64,000 nt of DNA from Anaerolinea thermolimosa (GCF_001050195.2 NZ_DF967965.1:2140186-2204185), one strand, 5' to 3'; numbered from the stretch's first letter, positions 48,371 through 59,260 are shown. A program made the numbers and translations. The notes: generated by a model from the sequence alone, not told the origin.

Positions 48371-49603
48371 ATGAGCACTAATTTCTGGCTTACCCTGATC
48401 ATTGCTCTGGTTACCTACATTGGCATCGCCATCGGACGATGGCCCGGGCTGATGGTGAACCGCACCACCCTTACCCTGATTGGGGTGGGGATGCTTCTCG
48501 CGCTGAAACAAATCCATTTCAATCAGATTCGCGAATTTCTCGACCTCGATACCCTGATTTTACTTTTCAGCATGATGATTATTAATGCCAACCTTCAAAT
48601 GGCAGGTTTCTTCCGGCTGGCGGGCAGCAGCCTTCTCAAGCTTACCCGTAATCCGCGCACCTTCCTCGCCATTGAAATCATGCTCAGCGGGGTTCTGAGT
48701 GCTCTTTTTCTTAACGACACCATCTGCCTGATGCTCACCCCGCTGGTGCTGAGCCTTTTACTGACCCTCGAACGAAACCCTATCCCCTACCTGATCGCCC
48801 TGGCATGTTCTGCCAATATCGGCTCTACGGCCACCCTTACCGGCAACCCTCAAAATATGATTATCGGGATCGCCTCGGGCATTCCCTATGCCCAGTTTTC
48901 TGCCAGCCTCACGCCGATTGCCCTGCTGGGGCTGGGGGGAGTCTGGCTGGTACTTGTGCTGGCTTACCCGCAGGAATTCAGGGGCCAGCCGTTCAAAGAA
49001 ATGCCTCCCACCAACATCCTGGTAATACGCCCCATGCTGACCAAAACCCTGGTGATCATCGCCGGGCTACTGACCGCTTTTCTGGCGGGCGTGCCCATCG
49101 CATACGCATCTTGTCTGGCAGCATGTCTCCTTCTTTTCACCCGCCGGGTTGATCCGGCAAAGGTGCTCGCAGAAATCGATTGGAGCCTGCTCGTATTCTT
49201 TGCGGCATTGTTCATCCTCACCGGCGCTCTGGAAACCAACGGCGTGACCACAGAAATTTTCAAACAAATACCGATCTCACAGCAAGCCAATGCCTGGAGT
49301 CTGACAGCCGTCACAGTCATTCTCAGCAACCTGGTCTCCAATGTCCCGGCAGTGATGCTGCTGAGACCGCTTGTATCCAGCCTTTCAAACCCATCCGCTG
49401 GCTGGCTGACTCTGGCGGTTGCCTCCACCCTCGCAGGGAATCTGACACTACTTGGCTCGGTAGCCAATCTGATCGTAGCCGAAATTGCCGCCCGCAGGCA
49501 GGTCAACCTTGACTTTTGGGAATATACCCGTTCTGGCGCCGTGATTACGTTTCTTTCTCTGATCATCGGCGTCCTCTGGTTGCAAACGTTTGTCTGGCAT
49601 TAA
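48371..49603 (+). CDS. ArsB/CitM-type (ion transporter superfamily) anion permease
   Basis: 410 residues, 10-11 spans. Family motifs: LSGVLSALFLNDTICLMLTPLVLSLL and SANIGSTATLTGNPQNMIIGIASG, characteristic of ArsB/NhaD/DASS permeases; the second half repeats the pattern as SNLVSNVPAVMLLRP and LAGNLTLLGSVANLIVAE. Substrate could be a divalent anion, arsenite or dicarboxylate; context gives no help. It lies between the ECF operon and convergent nadD. Confidence 0.88.
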   Translation: MSTNFWLTLIIALVTYIGIAIGRWPGLMVNRTTLTLIGVGMLLALKQIHFNQIREFLDLDTLILLFSMMIINANLQMAGFFRLAGSSLLKLTRNPRTFLAIEIMLSGVLSALFLNDTICLMLTPLVLSLLLTLERNPIPYLIALACSANIGSTATLTGNPQNMIIGIASGIPYAQFSASLTPIALLGLGGVWLVLVLAYPQEFRGQPFKEMPPTNILVIRPMLTKTLVIIAGLLTAFLAGVPIAYASCLAACLLLFTRRVDPAKVLAEIDWSLLVFFAALFILTGALETNGVTTEIFKQIPISQQANAWSLTAVTVILSNLVSNVPAVMLLRPLVSSLSNPSAGWLTLAVASTLAGNLTLLGSVANLIVAEIAARRQVNLDFWEYTRSGAVITFLSLIIGVLWLQTFVWH

Positions 49604-49609
49604 CTGGGG

Positions 49610-50209
49610 TCAGGCCTGATACAAGCCCAGGTCTTGAATGAGGGCATACACCGCATCAGGGACAAAGTATCGAAAATGTCGCCCCTGTCTGACGCGCTCA
49701 CGGATATCACGCGAGGCAATCTCAAGCAAGGGCGCTTCGACAAAGTGGATTTTCACGGCTAGGCCCGGCAAAAAGCGCTCCACTCCCCCCAGATCAACAC
49801 GGTCACCTGGCCGGTGCATCACCCCTATGCCATCCAGCGAAGCAATGAACCGTTGCGGGGCATGCCATTTAGGTAAATCATGAAGTGAATCCCCGCCCAG
49901 TAAATAAAACAATTCGCTCCCGGGATACTCTTTCCTGAGGATTTGGATTGTATCCACAGCATACTGCGGACCCGGGCGGTCAATATCTACCCGCGAAATT
50001 TCAAAACGTGGGTCAGCATCAAGAGCAGCGGTCAGCAAACGCAACCGTACATCCAGGGGAGAGATCGGTACCCCCGTCTTGTGAGGAGGATCAGGGGTGA
50101 TGACCCACAGCACCCGGTCCAAACCCAGTTGCTCGGCAGATTCAGCGGCCAGAATAAGATGCCCGATATGAGGGGGGTCGAAAGTGCCTCCAAAAACACC
50201 TAAGCGCAT
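49610..50209 (-). CDS. nadD: Nicotinate-nucleotide adenylyltransferase
   Basis: Transfers AMP from ATP to nicotinate mononucleotide in NAD synthesis. 199 residues with the nucleotidyltransferase motif GGTFDPPHIGHL, then TPDPPHKTG and the C-terminal ISSTxxR-type motif as IASRDIRERVRQGR. It follows obg by 3 bases, a pairing known in other bacteria (obg-nadD). Confidence 0.95.
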   Translation of the reverse strand: MRLGVFGGTFDPPHIGHLILAAESAEQLGLDRVLWVITPDPPHKTGVPISPLDVRLRLLTAALDADPRFEISRVDIDRPGPQYAVDTIQILRKEYPGSELFYLLGGDSLHDLPKWHAPQRFIASLDGIGVMHRPGDRVDLGGVERFLPGLAVKIHFVEAPLLEIASRDIRERVRQGRHFRYFVPDAVYALIQDLGLYQA

Positions 50210-50212
50210 GAT

Positions 50213-51478
50213 TCAATCCTGCCATTCCAGTTCGTAATCACCAATAAAGACCGAATCCCCCTCCTGCACCCCGGCTTCACGAAGGGCTTTATCTACCCCC
50301 AGCGTCTCAATCAACTTTTGGAAGCGACGCACCGGCGCATCATACTCCCAGTAAGTCATCTCTGCCGCCCGTTCCAGAGCCGGGCTGTGCACGCGCCAGC
50401 CTTCTGGTATGCGCTCAATGGTAAAACTTCGTGGATCTTCGCCCATGCGGTAAACGGGCAATTCAGCCGAGCGAGGTAAGGTTGGTTCAGGAGCAGTCTG
50501 GAGCAATTCTGCCACTTTCCAGAGCAATTCTTTCGTTCCAGTGCGCGCCAGTGCTGAGATTGGCATGGCCTGATACCCGCGCTCCTCCAGCATTTTCTTA
50601 ATTTCTGGCCATCGTTCGGCCACTTCGGGCAAATCCATTTTATTCACAGCCACAATCTGTGGTTTCTCGGCCAGTTTCTCATCGTATAGCGCCAGCTCAG
50701 TATTGATCTGAGAAAAGTCAGCCAGCGGGTCTTCAGAGGTTCCGTCCAGCAGATGAATCAACACCCGCGTGCGTTGAATATGACGCAGGAAGGTATCTCC
50801 CAGGCCCACTCCCCGATGAGCACCTTCAATCAGGCCGGGGATATCTGCCAGAACAATCGTTGTATTTATATCCAGTTCAGCCACGCCCAGATTCGGCTCG
50901 AGCGTGGTGAAGGGATAATCGGCAATTTTTGGATCAGCATTGGTCACAGCTGCCAGAAGGCTCGACTTTCCCGCATTCGGCATTCCAACGATGCCCACAT
51001 CAGCGATTAGCTTAAGTTCCAGCCGCAGATTGCGTTCTTCGCCCGGCTCACCTCTTTCAGCCATTTTGGGGGCCTGATTGCTGGGAGTGGCAAAATGCTG
51101 GTTGCCACGCCCGCCGCGCCCCCCGCGAGCTACTACAAGTTGCTGACCATCCCGTGTGAGGTCGCCAAGCAATTCGCCCGTTTGCTCATCAAAGACCATG
51201 GTGCCCATCGGAACAGGAATAATCAACGGCCGGACCGATTTTCCGGTCATATTATTGGGCCCGCCGCGCCCGCCGTTTTCCGCCTCGTACCGGGCCCGAT
51301 ATCGAAAAGCCGCCAGGGTGTTCAGCGTTCGCCGGGCTTCGAGAATGACATCCCCTCCCCTCCCGCCATCTCCGCCATCGGGGCCACCATGGGGTACAAA
51401 CTTTTCGCGGTGGAAGTGCACCATGCCATCTCCACCCCGCCCTGCTCTCACAAAAATGATGGTCTCATCTACAAACAT
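50213..51478 (-). CDS. obg: Obg/CgtA GTPase
   Basis: Ribosome- and stress-associated GTPase of 421 residues. N-terminal Gly-rich Obg domain (FVRAGRGGDGMVHFHREKFVPHGGPDGGDGGRGGDVI, about 1-157), a G domain (GMPNAGKSSLLAAV, DIPGLIEGAHRGVGLG, NKMDLPE) and a C-terminal OCT domain (about 340-421). Complete. Operon with nadD; a 15-bp inverted repeat at 51494-51542 separates it from the next gene upstream. Confidence 0.97.
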   Translation of the reverse strand: MFVDETIIFVRAGRGGDGMVHFHREKFVPHGGPDGGDGGRGGDVILEARRTLNTLAAFRYRARYEAENGGRGGPNNMTGKSVRPLIIPVPMGTMVFDEQTGELLGDLTRDGQQLVVARGGRGGRGNQHFATPSNQAPKMAERGEPGEERNLRLELKLIADVGIVGMPNAGKSSLLAAVTNADPKIADYPFTTLEPNLGVAELDINTTIVLADIPGLIEGAHRGVGLGDTFLRHIQRTRVLIHLLDGTSEDPLADFSQINTELALYDEKLAEKPQIVAVNKMDLPEVAERWPEIKKMLEERGYQAMPISALARTGTKELLWKVAELLQTAPEPTLPRSAELPVYRMGEDPRSFTIERIPEGWRVHSPALERAAEMTYWEYDAPVRRFQKLIETLGVDKALREAGVQEGDSVFIGDYELEWQD

Positions 51479-51493
51479 ACGCTTATTTTAACG

Positions 51494-51542
51494 GAGAAAT
51501 CCAACCGCAGACGGGATTGCTCCCCAGGCGGTTGGATTTCTC
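51494..51542 (-). terminator. 15-bp inverted repeat between obg and the cDPG synthase-like gene
   Basis: GAGAAATCCAACCGC and GCGGTTGGATTTCTC around a 19-base spacer. The T-run on the minus strand is imperfect (TTTCTCCG), so terminator function is likely but not certain. Confidence 0.65.
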
Positions 51543-51553
51543 TCCAGAAAAGA

Positions 51554-52876
51554 TTACTTACGACCGAACTTTTCGGTCAGGATGCTCGCCAGGTCGGGCT
51601 GGCCAATCTCTGCCAGCTCATAACGGACACGCTGAATGGGCTTATCGATGCGAATGACCCGCGTCAAATCAATCGGCGTCGCCGAAATGACCAGGTCAAC
51701 CGGGGCATTGGCAATGGTCTGCTCCAGATCACGCATCTGAGCCTCGCCATACCCCATGGCCGGAAGGATCGGCCCGGTGGACGGATACTTCTTATAAGTT
51801 TCAACAATCGTCCCAACCGCATACGGCCGGGGGTCAACAATTGCCGCCGCACCAAATCGCCGGGCTGCCACCCAGCCTGCTCCGTAGGCCATTTCTCCAT
51901 GGGTCAGGGTCGGACCATCTTCGATCACGAGCACCCTCTTTCCGCGAATGGCGGATGGATCAGTCACAAAAAGCGGTGATGCGGCTTCAACAATGATGGC
52001 ATCCGGGTTGACCGAGTAGAGATTCTCACGCACTCGAATCACATTCTCCGGAGCGGCAGTATCTACTTTGTTGATGACAAAGACGTCCGCCGAACGCACG
52101 TTGGTTTCACCCGGATGATACGTCAACTCATGCCCCGGGCGATGCGGATCAGCCACGACGATCGCCAGATCAGGTTTATAAAAAGGAAAATCATTGTTAC
52201 CACCGTCCCAGAGCACGATATCCACTTCCTGCTCTGCCTGACGAAGGATTTTCTCGTAATCGACTCCGGCATAGACAATGACCCCATTATCCAGATGAGG
52301 TTCGTATTCTTCCCGTTCTTCAATGGTGCATTCATGGCGGTCAAGGTCGCTGTAATCGGCAAAGCGCTGAACACTCTGCTTCACCAGGTCACCGTAAGGC
52401 ATGGGATGGCGAATCGCCGCCACCCGGTAACCAAGCTCGCGAAGGATATGAGATACCCGCCGGGTAGTCTGGCTTTTTCCAGAACCAGTGCGGACAGCGC
52501 AAACAGAAACCACCGGTTTGCTCGATTTCAGCTGTGTCTCTTTCATTCCCATCAGCCGGAAGTCAGCCCCGGCAGCCAGCACCACCGATGCCTTATGCAT
52601 CACATATTCATGCGGAACATCACTGTAGGCAAAAATAACCTGATCGACCTCAAAATCCCGGATCAATCGTTCCAGTTCCGTCTCAGGGTAAATGGGAATC
52701 CCTTTCGGGTAAAGTTTACCGGCCAGTTCAGCAGGATACTTCCTTCCCTCAATGTTAGGAATTTGCGTGGCCGTGAAAGCAACCACCTGATAATCAGGAT
52801 TATCACGGAAATAGACATTGAAATTGTGAAAATCGCGTCCAGCGGCCCCCATGATAATGGTTCGAATCGGTGTCAT
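51554..52876 (-). CDS. Cyclic 2,3-diphosphoglycerate synthase-like GTPase
   Basis: 440 residues, starting at the ATG at 52876. The N-terminal Rossmann-like part (TIIMGAAGRDFHNFNVYFRDNPDYQVVAFTATQIP) precedes a P-loop (RTGSGKSQTT, 129-138) and an adjacent RRVSHILRELGYRVAAIRHPMPYGDL; later motifs are WDGGNNDFPFYKPDLAIVVADPHRPGHE and INKVDTA. Proteins with this architecture are annotated as cyclic 2,3-diphosphoglycerate synthetase. In bacteria the true product is often untested. Stand-alone unit, with pgk and gap within 6 kb. Confidence 0.8.
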   Translation of the reverse strand: MTPIRTIIMGAAGRDFHNFNVYFRDNPDYQVVAFTATQIPNIEGRKYPAELAGKLYPKGIPIYPETELERLIRDFEVDQVIFAYSDVPHEYVMHKASVVLAAGADFRLMGMKETQLKSSKPVVSVCAVRTGSGKSQTTRRVSHILRELGYRVAAIRHPMPYGDLVKQSVQRFADYSDLDRHECTIEEREEYEPHLDNGVIVYAGVDYEKILRQAEQEVDIVLWDGGNNDFPFYKPDLAIVVADPHRPGHELTYHPGETNVRSADVFVINKVDTAAPENVIRVRENLYSVNPDAIIVEAASPLFVTDPSAIRGKRVLVIEDGPTLTHGEMAYGAGWVAARRFGAAAIVDPRPYAVGTIVETYKKYPSTGPILPAMGYGEAQMRDLEQTIANAPVDLVISATPIDLTRVIRIDKPIQRVRYELAEIGQPDLASILTEKFGRK

Positions 52877-52960
52877 GTGTTTGATCACTCCTTTATCGAG
52901 TTACAAAATCAACCATTGATCTTCCTTCCGAGCCACTCAGGCTCAGAACCTACCCTTCAC

Positions 52961-54739
52961 TTACATAACCTCCGGGGCAGTAATACCGAGCAGTTGCAGG
53001 GCATTGGCAATCACCTGCCGTGACGCAGCTACAAGGCGTAAACGCCCGCTGCGCACCGGTTCCTCTACCGAGAGAACCGGACATTCATTATAGAAATCAG
53101 TAAAAGCCCTGGCCAGATCATACGCAATATTGGCGATGTGCAATGGCTTAAGCTCAGCCGCCGCACGCTGAACTTCTCTTGGAAAGCGCGAAAGAAGATC
53201 AATGAGTTGAATCTCGGCCTGCGCCAGGCTGTACCGGTAAGGCATTGGAGCAGGCAGGTCTTCCACTTTGGCGACGCCTGCCTTACGTAAAATACTGTTC
53301 GCCCGCACATGTGCGTATTGAATATAAGGCGCCGCCTGTCCATTAAAATCAAGCGCGGCCTGCCAGTCAAAAGTAACAATCTTGGCATTCTCCCGCGCCA
53401 GCATGGGGTATTTAATGGCCCCAATACCAACCGCCCGGGCCACTTCCATTTTCTGATCGGCAGACAGCTCAGGATTCTTTTCTTCCACCACCTGAAGTGC
53501 ACGTTGAATGGCCTCTCGAATGAGGTTTTCCAGCAAAACCACCGTTCCCTCGCGTGAGGCCATCACTACATTACCGGGCAGGGTGACAATCTCATACGGA
53601 ACATGCTGACAGCGAGTGGCCCACTCATAACCTGCCAGCTCAAGGGTCTTAAAAACCTGCTGAAAATGCAACGACTGGCGCACATCCACCACATAATAAG
53701 AGCGGACCAGGTCGGGATAATCGGTAAATTTCTTTTTGGCCAGTGCCAGGTCTTCGGTAGCATAAAGCGCGGTGTTATCAGAACGCAGGACGACCAGCAC
53801 ACGGTATTTCTCTTGCTTGAGTCCAAGCAGTTCGTCAATCTTCACAATTACCGGGCCGTTGGGGCGTTCATCCTGAGCGATTCCCTTGGCGATAAGCTCG
53901 TCAACCATTTCCTTACCGGGATGCTCAACCATGCTATTGAAATAATACACATCAAAACGAATGTCGAGCTGCCGGTACATCTCATCGAAACCATCCAGTG
54001 ACCACTGTCGGGTTTCTTGCCAGAGGCGCACCACCTCAGGATCGCGCTGGTCCCAGCGGGCATAAAGAGCGCGAACTTCCGCTTCCAGTTCGGGGTTTTC
54101 TTCCAATCGCCGGACGGCTTCGGCATACATATCACCCATCCAGCGTGTAATATCCTTTTCAGGGCGCTCACCGGCATGGTATTTCATGTAATTCCAGAGC
54201 CACTTAATGACGTGTAAACCGATATCCCCGGGGTAGTTAGCACGCACCACGTCATAACCGGCAAACTCAAGAATGCGGCAAAGCGTATCTCCAAGAATGG
54301 CTGAGCGTAAATGCCCCACATGAAACGCCTTGTGGGTATTGGGCTGAGAGAATTCCACCATCACCCGCTCATGGAGACGCTCACCCCGCCCAAAATTGAT
54401 CCCCTGCTCAAGAACAGCATCGATCACCCTTTGAGCATACGTGGCGGTTGAAAAATAGAGGTTAAGATACCCCCGAACCGCTTCAACCCGCTCAAAACCC
54501 TCAGGCGTGCCCAGGAAGGCAGCAATCTGTTCGGCAAGTTCAGTTGCCCGCTCTTGAACGTTGGCCTTCAACCCGGCTGCGCGAATTTCCTGAGCCGCCA
54601 GTTGAAACAACGAGGTGGAAATGCCCCAATGCCCATCGAATGGTATCCATCCCCAGGAAAGCCTGGGCTCAGGCAGGCCCCTCTCCCTGCAGAAGGCGAG
54701 GATGCGCTGATTTACCTGCTTTTGCTCGGCTTCAAACAT
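52961..54739 (-). CDS. argS: Arginyl-tRNA synthetase
   Basis: 592 residues, starting at the ATG at 54739 (AGGAG 6 bases upstream); 54766 is an alternative. Class I features: N-terminal additional domain, the HIGH motif as HVGH (about 139, in FSQPNTHKAFHVGHLRSAILGD), a degenerate KMSKS region (VMASREGTVV), and the C-terminal DALR anticodon-binding domain (YIQYAHVRANSIL ... FTDFYNECPVL). Transcribed on the minus strand after rpsT, with a terminator between them. Confidence 0.95.
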   Translation of the reverse strand: MFEAEQKQVNQRILAFCRERGLPEPRLSWGWIPFDGHWGISTSLFQLAAQEIRAAGLKANVQERATELAEQIAAFLGTPEGFERVEAVRGYLNLYFSTATYAQRVIDAVLEQGINFGRGERLHERVMVEFSQPNTHKAFHVGHLRSAILGDTLCRILEFAGYDVVRANYPGDIGLHVIKWLWNYMKYHAGERPEKDITRWMGDMYAEAVRRLEENPELEAEVRALYARWDQRDPEVVRLWQETRQWSLDGFDEMYRQLDIRFDVYYFNSMVEHPGKEMVDELIAKGIAQDERPNGPVIVKIDELLGLKQEKYRVLVVLRSDNTALYATEDLALAKKKFTDYPDLVRSYYVVDVRQSLHFQQVFKTLELAGYEWATRCQHVPYEIVTLPGNVVMASREGTVVLLENLIREAIQRALQVVEEKNPELSADQKMEVARAVGIGAIKYPMLARENAKIVTFDWQAALDFNGQAAPYIQYAHVRANSILRKAGVAKVEDLPAPMPYRYSLAQAEIQLIDLLSRFPREVQRAAAELKPLHIANIAYDLARAFTDFYNECPVLSVEEPVRSGRLRLVAASRQVIANALQLLGITAPEVM

Positions 54740-54801
54740 CCGGTACTCCTGAAACCCCTTGGGCATCCGCTGCGGTTCCCTCAGCTGGCTATGCCCTAAA
54801 G

Positions 54802-54828
54802 AAAAAAGCGGGAGTCAATCCTCCCGCT
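54802..54828 (-). terminator. Terminator between rpsT and argS
   Basis: AGCGGGAG and CTCCCGCT with a 6-base loop; the minus strand continues TTTTTT. Confidence 0.88.
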
Positions 54829-54906
54829 GCCGTCGCCCACTGAAAGGGCGTTTCTTGTAGCGACAAAGCTCACCCGGAAAGATTACCTCCGGGGATCGAA
54901 CAAGGA

Positions 54907-55173
54907 TTACTTTGCCAGAGCTGCAAGGCGCTTCATCAGGCGGCTCTTGCGGCGAGCGGCGTTATTTTTATGAATGACACCTTTCTCGGCAGCCCGGTCG
55001 AGGGCACTGACCGCCCGAATGACAGCCTCTTTGGCTTCTTCCGGCGAGGCGGTCTCGATGGCAGTGCGGGCTTTGGCTACAAAAGTTCGGGCACGCCCCC
55101 GGTAAACCCGGTTGCGAAGCCTTCGCTTCTCATTCTGTCGATTTCGCTTAATTTGTGACTTGATGTTCGCCAA
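54907..55173 (-). CDS. rpsT: 30S ribosomal protein S20
   Basis: 88 residues from the TTG at 55173, with GGAGG 9 bases upstream. The product begins (M)ANIKSQIKRNRQNEKRRLRNRVYRGRARTFVAKA, matching the S20 N-terminus, and ends with the Lys/Arg-rich helix KGVIHKNNAARRKSRLMKRLAAL. The non-ATG start fits known S20 practice (TTG in Escherichia coli rpsT is used for autoregulation). A longer frame upstream has no support. Confidence 0.95.
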   Translation of the reverse strand: MANIKSQIKRNRQNEKRRLRNRVYRGRARTFVAKARTAIETASPEEAKEAVIRAVSALDRAAEKGVIHKNNAARRKSRLMKRLAALAK

Positions 55174-55291
55174 CTTACAAATCCTCCAGATAAGTTCCAC
55201 AATCGCGAGGTCAGATTTTACCGCAGTGTGGTGTTTTTGTCCAGTTCTCCGCCGGTCAGTGAACGTTTTTACCGCAGACCTGCACTTTGCA

Positions 55292-55332
55292 GGCATGAGC
55301 CCTGACTCGGTATTCAGGGCTCATGCCTTTTT
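55292..55332. other. 14-bp hairpin after pgk
   Basis: GGCATGAGCCCTGA and TCAGGGCTCATGCC with an 8-base loop, followed by TTTTT on the plus strand. It lies 12 bases beyond the pgk stop. Transcription of pgk reads the minus strand, where no T-run follows the stem, so it may act as a 3'-end stabiliser or a terminator facing plus-strand transcription. Confidence 0.7.
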
Positions 55333-55343
55333 AATCCTGAGGC

Positions 55344-56519
<1,176 letters not shown>

Positions 56520-56612
56520 AGACCCTCCCGTTGGACCGTCGAGATTCCCCTCAACGGATGTTTCTACACCCAGGGGTTCGATTTCATCAGATCGCCCCTG
56601 GCGAACGAAAAC

Positions 56613-56653
56613 CTGGCGGTTAGTTCAGTCCGGAAACCGACCCTAACCGCCAG
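56613..56653 (-). other. 11-bp hairpin between gap and pgk
   Basis: CTGGCGGTTAG and CTAACCGCCAG with a 19-base loop. No T-run; may serve in mRNA processing or differential expression of gap and pgk. Confidence 0.6.
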
Positions 56654-56694
56654 ATAATCATCCTTCAGGCTGTCTGGATAGCCTGTTCATTCGT

Positions 56695-57747
56695 TTAGAG
56701 TTTCTTGGCAAGTAGAGCCGCCAGATCAGCCGTGCGGCAGGAATAGCCCCATTCGTTGTCGTACCAGGTGACTACTTTCACCAGATTGCCGCCCATAACC
56801 ATGTTCGAGGGCAGGTCAACAATGGATGAGCGTGAGTCACCCTTGAAATCCATGGAGACCAGGGGATCCATGTACTCGCCGGTGGTTACACCCAGGATGC
56901 CCTTCAGCGCACCATTGGCCGCCTCCACAAACGCGGCATTCAATTCTTCCTTGGTGGTCGGTTTCTCGACCGTGGCTACAAAGTCCACAATGGAGACGGT
57001 GGGTGTGGGAACGCGCAGAGCATACCCGTCGAACTTTCCCTTCAATTCAGGGATCACCAGCGCCACTGCTTTAGCAGCCCCGGTAGTTGTGGGGATGATA
57101 TTAAGCCCGGCAGCGCGCGAGCGGCGCATTTCTTTCTTATGCCCCTGATCGAGGATAACCTGATCATTGGTGTAGCTGTGAATGGTGGTCATGACCGCAT
57201 TCAAGATGCCGAACTTCTCATGCACAATCTTGGCCGCCGGGGCAAGGCAGTTAGTGGTGCACGAAGCGTTAGAAATGACATGATGCTTGGCAGGATCGTA
57301 TTTATCTTCATTGACACCCAGCACCACGGTCAGGTCTTCATTCTTTGCCGGGGCAGAAATAATGACTTTCTTGGCGCCGCCCGAAACAATATGAGCTTCG
57401 GCTCCGGGTTTACCCTTGGCCGGATCACCTTTGGCGTCCGTGAAAATCCCCGTGGATTCGATCACAATCTCCACTCCCAGGTCTTTCCAGGGAAGTTTAG
57501 CGGGGTCTTTTTCAGCCAGCACCTTGACAGTATGGCCGTTGATCACCAGGTCATTTCCAACCACTTCCACGCTACCAGGGAAGATCCCATAGTTCGAGTC
57601 GTACTTGAACAGATGAGCGTTGGTTTTGGCGTCAAACAAATCGTTGACAGCCACAACTTCCAGCTCATTGGGGTAACGTTCCATGATCGCCTTTAAAACC
57701 TGGCGTCCGATACGTCCGAACCCATTGATACCGATCTTTGTACTCAT
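56695..57747 (-). CDS. gap: Glyceraldehyde-3-phosphate dehydrogenase (type I)
   Basis: 350 residues from the ATG at 57747 (GAGGAGG upstream). N-terminal [13 protein letters not shown]ossmann motif, the catalytic [12 protein letters not shown] (Cys about 160) and His in [10 protein letters not shown], and C-terminal [14 protein letters not shown]-dependent glycolytic/gluconeogenic enzyme. The [11 protein letters not shown] strand indicates NAD preference. Upstream leader holds a promoter candidate and hairpins. Confidence 0.97.
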   Translation of the reverse strand: MSTKIGINGFGRIGRQVLKAIMERYPNELEVVAVNDLFDAKTNAHLFKYDSNYGIFPGSVEVVGNDLVINGHTVKVLAEKDPAKLPWKDLGVEIVIESTGIFTDAKGDPAKGKPGAEAHIVSGGAKKVIISAPAKNEDLTVVLGVNEDKYDPAKHHVISNASCTTNCLAPAAKIVHEKFGILNAVMTTIHSYTNDQVILDQGHKKEMRRSRAAGLNIIPTTTGAAKAVALVIPELKGKFDGYALRVPTPTVSIVDFVATVEKPTTKEELNAAFVEAANGALKGILGVTTGEYMDPLVSMDFKGDSRSSIVDLPSNMVMGGNLVKVVTWYDNEWGYSCRTADLAALLAKKL

Positions 57748-57786
57748 TCGAATAAACCTCCTCAAAAAAGGATATCAAATCACTGG

Positions 57787-57896
57787 AACATGCCCGCAGG
57801 CATGTTGAACGAAAACAAACCGAAAAAGCCCCTATCCTCTCCACGAGGGCCCCGCCTCAGAAATGAGAGCGCGGGGTAAAAACCAAGCTAATTATA
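57787..57896 (-). promoter_or_regulatory. gap promoter candidate and structured leader / yvcK terminator
   Basis: On the minus strand TATAAT (57896-57891) has a poor -35. Downstream follow CCCCGC/GCGGGG, then GCCCT/AGGGGC followed by TTTTT, and ACATGCC/GGGCATGT near 57787-57806. The second stem may end transcripts from yvcK (which stops at 57905) or attenuate gap transcription started at this TATAAT; the two readings cannot be separated from the sequence. Confidence 0.5.
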
Positions 57897-57904
57897 AACG
57901 AAAA

Positions 57905-59260
57905 TCAATTTTCGGAATTGTTCAAATTTTCACGATTTATCAAAGGACCGGTCCGTTCATAGAACAGGTCCATGATCACCTCAGACAGCCGTTTCGGATC
58001 GTGCCGCCACGGGTTGGAAGGATCGGCCAGGTCACATAGATATAAAGGATACCTGTCGCTCATCTCATCGTTGGGTTTCACCCAGTTAATTCCTTCTGGA
58101 AGAGTCCCCGAGTACTGGTTATTGCAAAGGATGAGATCGAATATCCCCTCTCCCACATGTTTTTCGATGCTTCGAACATGCTCAAAGCAATCGAAGCCGT
58201 CAGTCTCTCCCCGCTGAGTTGCCACGTTACAAATATAAAATTTTAATCCACGGCTGGCGCGCAAGGCTTCAGCAATATCAGGCACCAGCAAGTTCGGCAG
58301 AATACTGGTGAATAAACTTCCAGGTCCAACCAGAATCAGATCAGCATTTAAGATTGCCTGAACTGCTGGTGGATACGCCAGGGGGTTATCCGGCTCCAAC
58401 CAAACCCGCCGGATACGTCCATCTGCTTTTGGAATCTGGCTTTCGCCTTTCACCAGCATTCCTTTTTCCGCATGGGGCATTTCCACATCGGCCACTAAAC
58501 GGACGTCATGCAACGTGGATGGCAAAACCTGACCGTGAACTGCAAGAACCCGGGCAGACTCAGCCACGGCTTCTTCGAAACTACCCGTAATCTCCGCCAG
58601 AGCGGTGATTAATAAATTTCCCAGGGAATGACCACTCAAACCGTTCCCCGTGGCAAAGCGGTATTTAAACAATTGTCCCATCAAGGTTTCGTCATCCGCA
58701 AGGGCGGTCAGGCAATGGCGAATATCTCCTGGAGGTAACACCCCCAGGCTTCGCCGCAGTTCTCCAGATGACCCACCATCATCAGCCACCGTGACGATAG
58801 CAGTCAGGTTAAAAGTGTATTCCTTCAATCCGCGCAGCAGGGTAGAGAGGCCCGTCCCCCCGCCAATCGCCACTACACGCGGTCCACGTTCCCGTCTGCG
58901 GTACACAGAAATTGAGTCAACCACATGTTTGCCCGGTTGAAGAAATGGCTTCAACAGGGAACGATTAAATCCCCAGAGTCCAAGGATTAACAGGGTAATT
59001 CCCAGCCCGCCGAAGATCAACACCCTCAAAGGGCGAGTCAGAAACCGCAAAGCCAGGAAGGAAAGCGCCGGCAACCACCAGGTTTCAGGGGCGGTGCGGT
59101 AAACATCCAGGAGCAACATGGCTACCCCCACCCCAAGCAAGACATTTCCCGCCAGAATAAGGGCCAGCCAGCGCTTGACACCAATGCCGGGTGTCAGCCA
59201 GCGTAATTCCCGACGAACCGCTTTCCAGAAGCTACGCACAGGATCAGTTTTTTTCATCAT
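57905..59260 (-). CDS. yvcK: YvcK/CofD-like protein with N-terminal membrane spans
   Basis: 451 residues. Unlike the Bacillus protein, the first ~110 residues hold about three hydrophobic segments (KRWLALILAGNVLLGVGVAMLLL, WWLPALSFLALRFL, VLIFGGLGITLLILGLWG). The CofD-like domain follows: VVAIGGGTGLSTLLRGLK, VTVADDGGSSGELRR, GVLPPGDIRHCLTALA, SGHSLGNLLI and GPGSLFTSILPNLL. YvcK-type proteins bind UDP-GlcNAc and affect wall synthesis and carbon metabolism. Translation probably starts at the very 5' end of the mRNA (see promoter). Divergent from glucokinase. Confidence 0.9.
   Translation of the reverse strand: MMKKTDPVRSFWKAVRRELRWLTPGIGVKRWLALILAGNVLLGVGVAMLLLDVYRTAPETWWLPALSFLALRFLTRPLRVLIFGGLGITLLILGLWGFNRSLLKPFLQPGKHVVDSISVYRRRERGPRVVAIGGGTGLSTLLRGLKEYTFNLTAIVTVADDGGSSGELRRSLGVLPPGDIRHCLTALADDETLMGQLFKYRFATGNGLSGHSLGNLLITALAEITGSFEEAVAESARVLAVHGQVLPSTLHDVRLVADVEMPHAEKGMLVKGESQIPKADGRIRRVWLEPDNPLAYPPAVQAILNADLILVGPGSLFTSILPNLLVPDIAEALRASRGLKFYICNVATQRGETDGFDCFEHVRSIEKHVGEGIFDLILCNNQYSGTLPEGINWVKPNDEMSDRYPLYLCDLADPSNPWRHDPKRLSEVIMDLFYERTGPLINRENLNNSEN

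Noticed and set aside
51095..51979. 294-codon plus-strand frame
   Set aside because: Antisense to obg and the cDPG synthase-like gene, both strongly supported.
52115..53023. 302-codon plus-strand frame
   Set aside because: Mirror of the cDPG synthase-like gene, no start signal and no domain.
54840..54906. tRNA-like fragment (GGGGATCGAAC) between argS and rpsT
   Set aside because: No acceptor or anticodon stem can be drawn around it.
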